Below, piece after piece: positions 22,778-24,384 of a stretch of 24,384 nt of DNA. This stretch comes from a virus, in IMG/VR virus record IMGVR_UViG_3300007511_000146, positions 1 to 24,384 of that record. One strand, 5' to 3'. The notes beneath the pieces were generated by a model. It worked only from the letters and a program-made list of their open reading frames with translations. It was not told the origin of the DNA and did not search any database. Made by a program: the position numbers and the translations under genes. Every line of letters begins with the position of its first letter. Position 1 is the stretch's first letter.

Positions 22778-22873
22778 TTAATTCTCCTTTCCAACTTCAT
22801 GCATGAATTTCCAAAGAAATACCACCAAGCAGATTATCGGCACACTAATAGCAAATGCTTCGGGCCAAGTCAT
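22778..22873 (-). CDS. Micro-protein with one membrane span (31 aa)
   Basis: A 31-residue chain has one hydrophobic segment (AFAISVPIICLVVFLWKF, residues 6-23) and a charged C-terminus (HEVGKEN). AAGGGA lies eight bases before the ATG at 22873, and the start overlaps the upstream stop (TAATG). It is the second of two tandem single-span micro-proteins with near-identical translation starts. The function is unknown. Confidence 0.7.
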   Translation of the reverse strand: MTWPEAFAISVPIICLVVFLWKFMHEVGKEN

Positions 22874-22994
22874 TACTTCTTTCCCTTCTGTTTCATTTCG
22901 TTGATATCGATCTGAATGCTAGACACTCTCCACAGGATTACAATCAACAATCCTATTACGAAAAACATTAGCATTACTTCTTCCCCTTCTGTTT
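22871..22994 (-). repeat. Two copies of a 23-bp direct repeat, 22 of 23 identical
   Basis: Plus-strand 22871-22893 and 22972-22994 are identical except at one position. On the coding strand each copy encodes KQKGKK, the stop codon, the ribosome binding site and the next ATG. The copies are 101 bases apart and flank the 33-residue gene. Confidence 0.9.
22873..22974 (-). CDS. Micro-protein with one membrane span (33 aa)
   Basis: The 33-residue chain has a hydrophobic N-terminal segment (MLMFFVIGLLIVILW) followed by a hydrophilic, basic tail ending KQKGKK, so it should sit in the membrane with the tail in the cytoplasm or periplasm. AAGGGG lies before the ATG at 22974, and both ends form TAATG overlaps. 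It resembles small phage membrane proteins in general, with no specific family. Confidence 0.72.
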   Translation of the reverse strand: MLMFFVIGLLIVILWRVSSIQIDINEMKQKGKK

Positions 22995-23294
22995 AGCTTT
23001 ACGAGCAGCCCTAGCCTTTACCAGAGCGTCAGTATTACCTCCGCGCTTCCCGCGCTTATCGTAAGGATTCTTGCCCTTCCTGAACAGCCACAAGGGACAG
23101 CCCACGCTAGGACATTCACCTGTGCGATTCGTAGCAATGCATTGAACGCACATTGCCTTAATCGCTTTCTTGTAGCTTGTGGCATCCTTGCCATACTTAA
23201 GAAACATCTCATCGGTAGCATCACCATCGGCCTTGATGCGCTTTGCTTCCTTCTTAAGCCAAGCTTCCCTACGTTTCATTTCTGTTGCAGACAT
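22974..23294 (-). CDS. Cysteine-motif protein of unknown function (106 aa)
   Basis: The start at 23294 (MSATEMKRREAW) has GGGAG about eight bases upstream. The middle has MCVQCIATNRTGECPSVGCPLW, i.e. CxxC followed by CxxxxCP, then 'LFRKGKNP'. I recall this 'C..C......C.S..CPL..fR.GknP' signature from small uncharacterised proteins in many phages, and it probably binds zinc. The C-terminus is strongly basic (KARAARKAKQKGKK). A nucleic-acid-related role is possible but not shown. Confidence 0.85.
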   Translation of the reverse strand: MSATEMKRREAWLKKEAKRIKADGDATDEMFLKYGKDATSYKKAIKAMCVQCIATNRTGECPSVGCPLWLFRKGKNPYDKRGKRGGNTDALVKARAARKAKQKGKK

Positions 23295-23296
23295 TT

Positions 23297-23494
23297 CTAA
23301 ATCTCCCTCACATCGGGCCAAGTTTTCATCAACTCACCAAAATTTTCCATGATAGCAATCTGCTTTTCTTCAGACAGACCACTTAGCTTTTTGACAAATT
23401 TTGAATCATACATGTTAGTCACGCCAGAGGCACGAACACGCTCATACTTCTCATACTCTTGCTTAGTGATTCCCGCAACTGTTTTTTCAGACAT
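23297..23494 (-). CDS. Small conserved phage-type protein (65 aa)
   Basis: The core ITKQEYEKYERVRASGVTNM (residues 9-28), then YDSKFVKKLSGLSEEKQIAIM, matches a pattern I know from short uncharacterised proteins of bacteria and phages ('eEYekYe.VR.SGvTNMfd...v..LsgLs.e.i..Im'). No biochemical role is known to me. AGGAG lies six bases before the ATG at 23494. The stop is two bases from the next gene. Confidence 0.82.
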   Translation of the reverse strand: MSEKTVAGITKQEYEKYERVRASGVTNMYDSKFVKKLSGLSEEKQIAIMENFGELMKTWPDVREI

Positions 23495-23503
23495 GATTCT
23501 CTC

Positions 23504-23689
23504 CTAGTCCAGAGTTTTCGGTACGAGCCAAAGTATAGCGTAAAGAGTGAACGCTGTCAAGCCCAAACCGACCCAAAATGCTAACGTACTTCCTACGATC
23601 ACAGAAACCAGCATGAGCCAGAACGAGAAAGCGAGTAAGCAGATTCCCGCAATGGCACACCAGAATTTCATCTGAGTCATTAACCGCAT
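23504..23689 (-). CDS. Small two-span membrane protein (61 aa)
   Basis: Two hydrophobic segments (about residues 9-31 and 35-55) are joined by a very short turn, with little charge except near the ends (VPKTLD). The start at 23689 has GGAG eight bases upstream. An alternative ATG at 23680 overlaps the upstream stop but has a worse site. It is one of several membrane micro-proteins in this block; the function is unknown. Confidence 0.75.
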   Translation of the reverse strand: MRLMTQMKFWCAIAGICLLAFSFWLMLVSVIVGSTLAFWVGLGLTAFTLYAILWLVPKTLD

Positions 23690-23853
23690 TGCTTAGACTC
23701 CATTTCTCTCAGGCGATTCAAAAGTTCAGTAAGGACAAGGCAATCTTCGGGCGTAAAGTCTGATCCCTGATAGGACCATTCAACTATGTATGCCTGAAGA
23801 AAACCAGCAAGCTTTTCAACAGGCCAAGTCTTAACCATTTCAGCCGTAATCAT
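23680..23853 (-). CDS. Small protein of unknown function (57 aa)
   Basis: The chain (MITAEMVKTWPVEKLAGFLQA...) looks like a small helical protein with Trp and acidic residues, and ends SKQCG. AGGAG lies six bases before the ATG at 23853. The adjacent ATG at 23856 is only three bases from it, so the later start is preferred. The family is unrecognised. Confidence 0.72.
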   Translation of the reverse strand: MITAEMVKTWPVEKLAGFLQAYIVEWSYQGSDFTPEDCLVLTELLNRLREMESKQCG

Positions 23854-24056
23854 CATGCGCTCCTAAACGTATGTTTCGATTCCTCGAAAGCTTTCAGTTC
23901 CTTCAATCTGCGAATGCACGTATGGTAGAAGATACCTCCGAACCCGCCGCGCTTTCGCTGGTAATGCGCTTCCCATTCACAACGATCAATCGCAGCATCA
24001 TGAGACATGCCGTGAAGCAGACCTTGACAAAAAGCTTCTTCCTTGTTTTTGAACAT
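23853..24056 (-). CDS. Small basic protein of unknown function (67 aa)
   Basis: I start the gene at the ATG at 24056 (MFKNKEEAFCQG), which overlaps the upstream TAA (TAATG) and follows AGGGGG. A GTG at 24065 is possible but less likely. The chain contains a Gly-rich turn (QRKRGGFGGIFYH) and a basic helix (IRRLKELKAF). No family is recognised. Confidence 0.75.
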   Translation of the reverse strand: MFKNKEEAFCQGLLHGMSHDAAIDRCEWEAHYQRKRGGFGGIFYHTCIRRLKELKAFEESKHTFRSA

Positions 24057-24313
24057 TAGTCCCACCCCCTACAGCCGTTATAGTAATCGTCAAACTCATG
24101 ATCGGGACGATGCTCAAAGAAAGGCAAGTCATAGCTGGAAGGAACGATTCGCCCACACTCGGAGCATTTTGCTTCCCGTCCAGTAAGGTCAGGAGCTTCT
24201 TCGTCCACGATCTGAGATTCTACGTCAGGAAAGCAAATTACGCAGCAAGGTTTCCCTTCGGAGTTTTCACCTTGGGCAACGTGGCCGCATTTCATCAAAG
24301 GATGCTTATTCAT
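24056..24313 (-). CDS. Probable zinc-binding protein with two Cys motifs (85 aa)
   Basis: The start at 24313 (MNKHPLMKCGH) is preferred over the GTG or ATG at 24325/24322. GGTGAT lies upstream, and this ATG overlaps the previous stop. KCGHVAQGENSEGKPCCVIC (residues 8-27) is a C-x-H...C-x2-C motif common in small phage proteins. A second group, CSECG (around residue 50) followed by two His, could complete another zinc site. Role unknown. Confidence 0.8.
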   Translation of the reverse strand: MNKHPLMKCGHVAQGENSEGKPCCVICFPDVESQIVDEEAPDLTGREAKCSECGRIVPSSYDLPFFEHRPDHEFDDYYNGCRGWD

Positions 24314-24384
24314 CGTAATCATCACCCCAATCTAGTTCGGAATCCTCATCGAATTCAACCCAAGCATCAGCTTCCTTGTGAATG
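24306..24384 (-). CDS. 3' end of an acidic protein, start off window
   Basis: Only the last 25 codons are present. They are rich in Asp, Glu and Trp (FDEDSELDWGDDYDE) and end at a TAA that overlaps the next gene's ATG by eight bases (ATGAATAA). The same arrangement occurs at the capsid gene start. Nothing can be said of its function. Confidence 0.6.
   Translation of the reverse strand, partial: IHKEADAWVEFDEDSELDWGDDYDE

Noticed and set aside
1-24384. tRNA genes, CRISPR arrays, insertion sequences, integrase or attachment sites
   Set aside because: Reading both strands I found no tRNA-like cloverleaf, spaced repeats, transposase or recombinase motifs.

Overview
The window is a piece of a large contractile-tailed (myovirus-type) bacteriophage genome. 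All recognisable genes lie on the minus strand, so transcription runs from high to low coordinates. Genes are packed with 1-50 base overlaps or gaps of a few bases, and most start codons follow a purine-rich ribosome binding site. Five consecutive head genes match the T4 set by characteristic motifs: gp17 large terminase, gp20 portal, gp21 prohead protease, gp22 scaffold and gp23 major capsid protein. That places the phage in the broad T4-like group. The sequence alone does not identify the host.

Layout in transcription order. (1) 24384-20557: a dense run of about 18 very small genes. They include zinc-ribbon proteins, several one- or two-span membrane proteins and coiled-coil or unrecognised proteins. 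Many are coupled by TAATG or ATGA junctions. (2) 20556-18271: a nucleotide-sugar epimerase of the SDR family, a 67-residue protein, a free-standing HNH endonuclease whose ribosome binding site lies in a perfect hairpin, and a basic protein of unknown role. (3) 18270-11293: a nine-gene cassette of six glycosyltransferases (three GT-A/GT2-like, three GT-B/GT4-like) and three class I SAM methyltransferases, almost all overlapping. (4) 11291-3265: the head operon, comprising terminase, portal, an unrecognised 288-residue protein, protease, very acidic scaffold, a 171-residue coiled-coil protein and capsid protein, followed by a terminator hairpin. (5) 3143-1: a second HNH endonuclease, then a gp13-like neck protein, a probable head-closure protein and the start of a tail/neck completion protein that runs off the left edge.

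How they fit together: the terminase cuts and pumps DNA through the portal into a prohead built on the scaffold. The protease removes the scaffold and probably trims the capsid protein at a T4-like site (E73/A74). The neck proteins then seal the filled head. The glycosyltransferase/methyltransferase cassette ends one base before the terminase start, and the terminase has a poor ribosome binding site of its own. The sugar genes are therefore probably co-expressed with the head genes. With the epimerase, the simplest reading is that the phage builds an O-methylated oligosaccharide, perhaps on its own virion. The acceptor cannot be read from sequence. This cassette and the two unrecognised head-operon genes are the most likely undescribed biology in the window.
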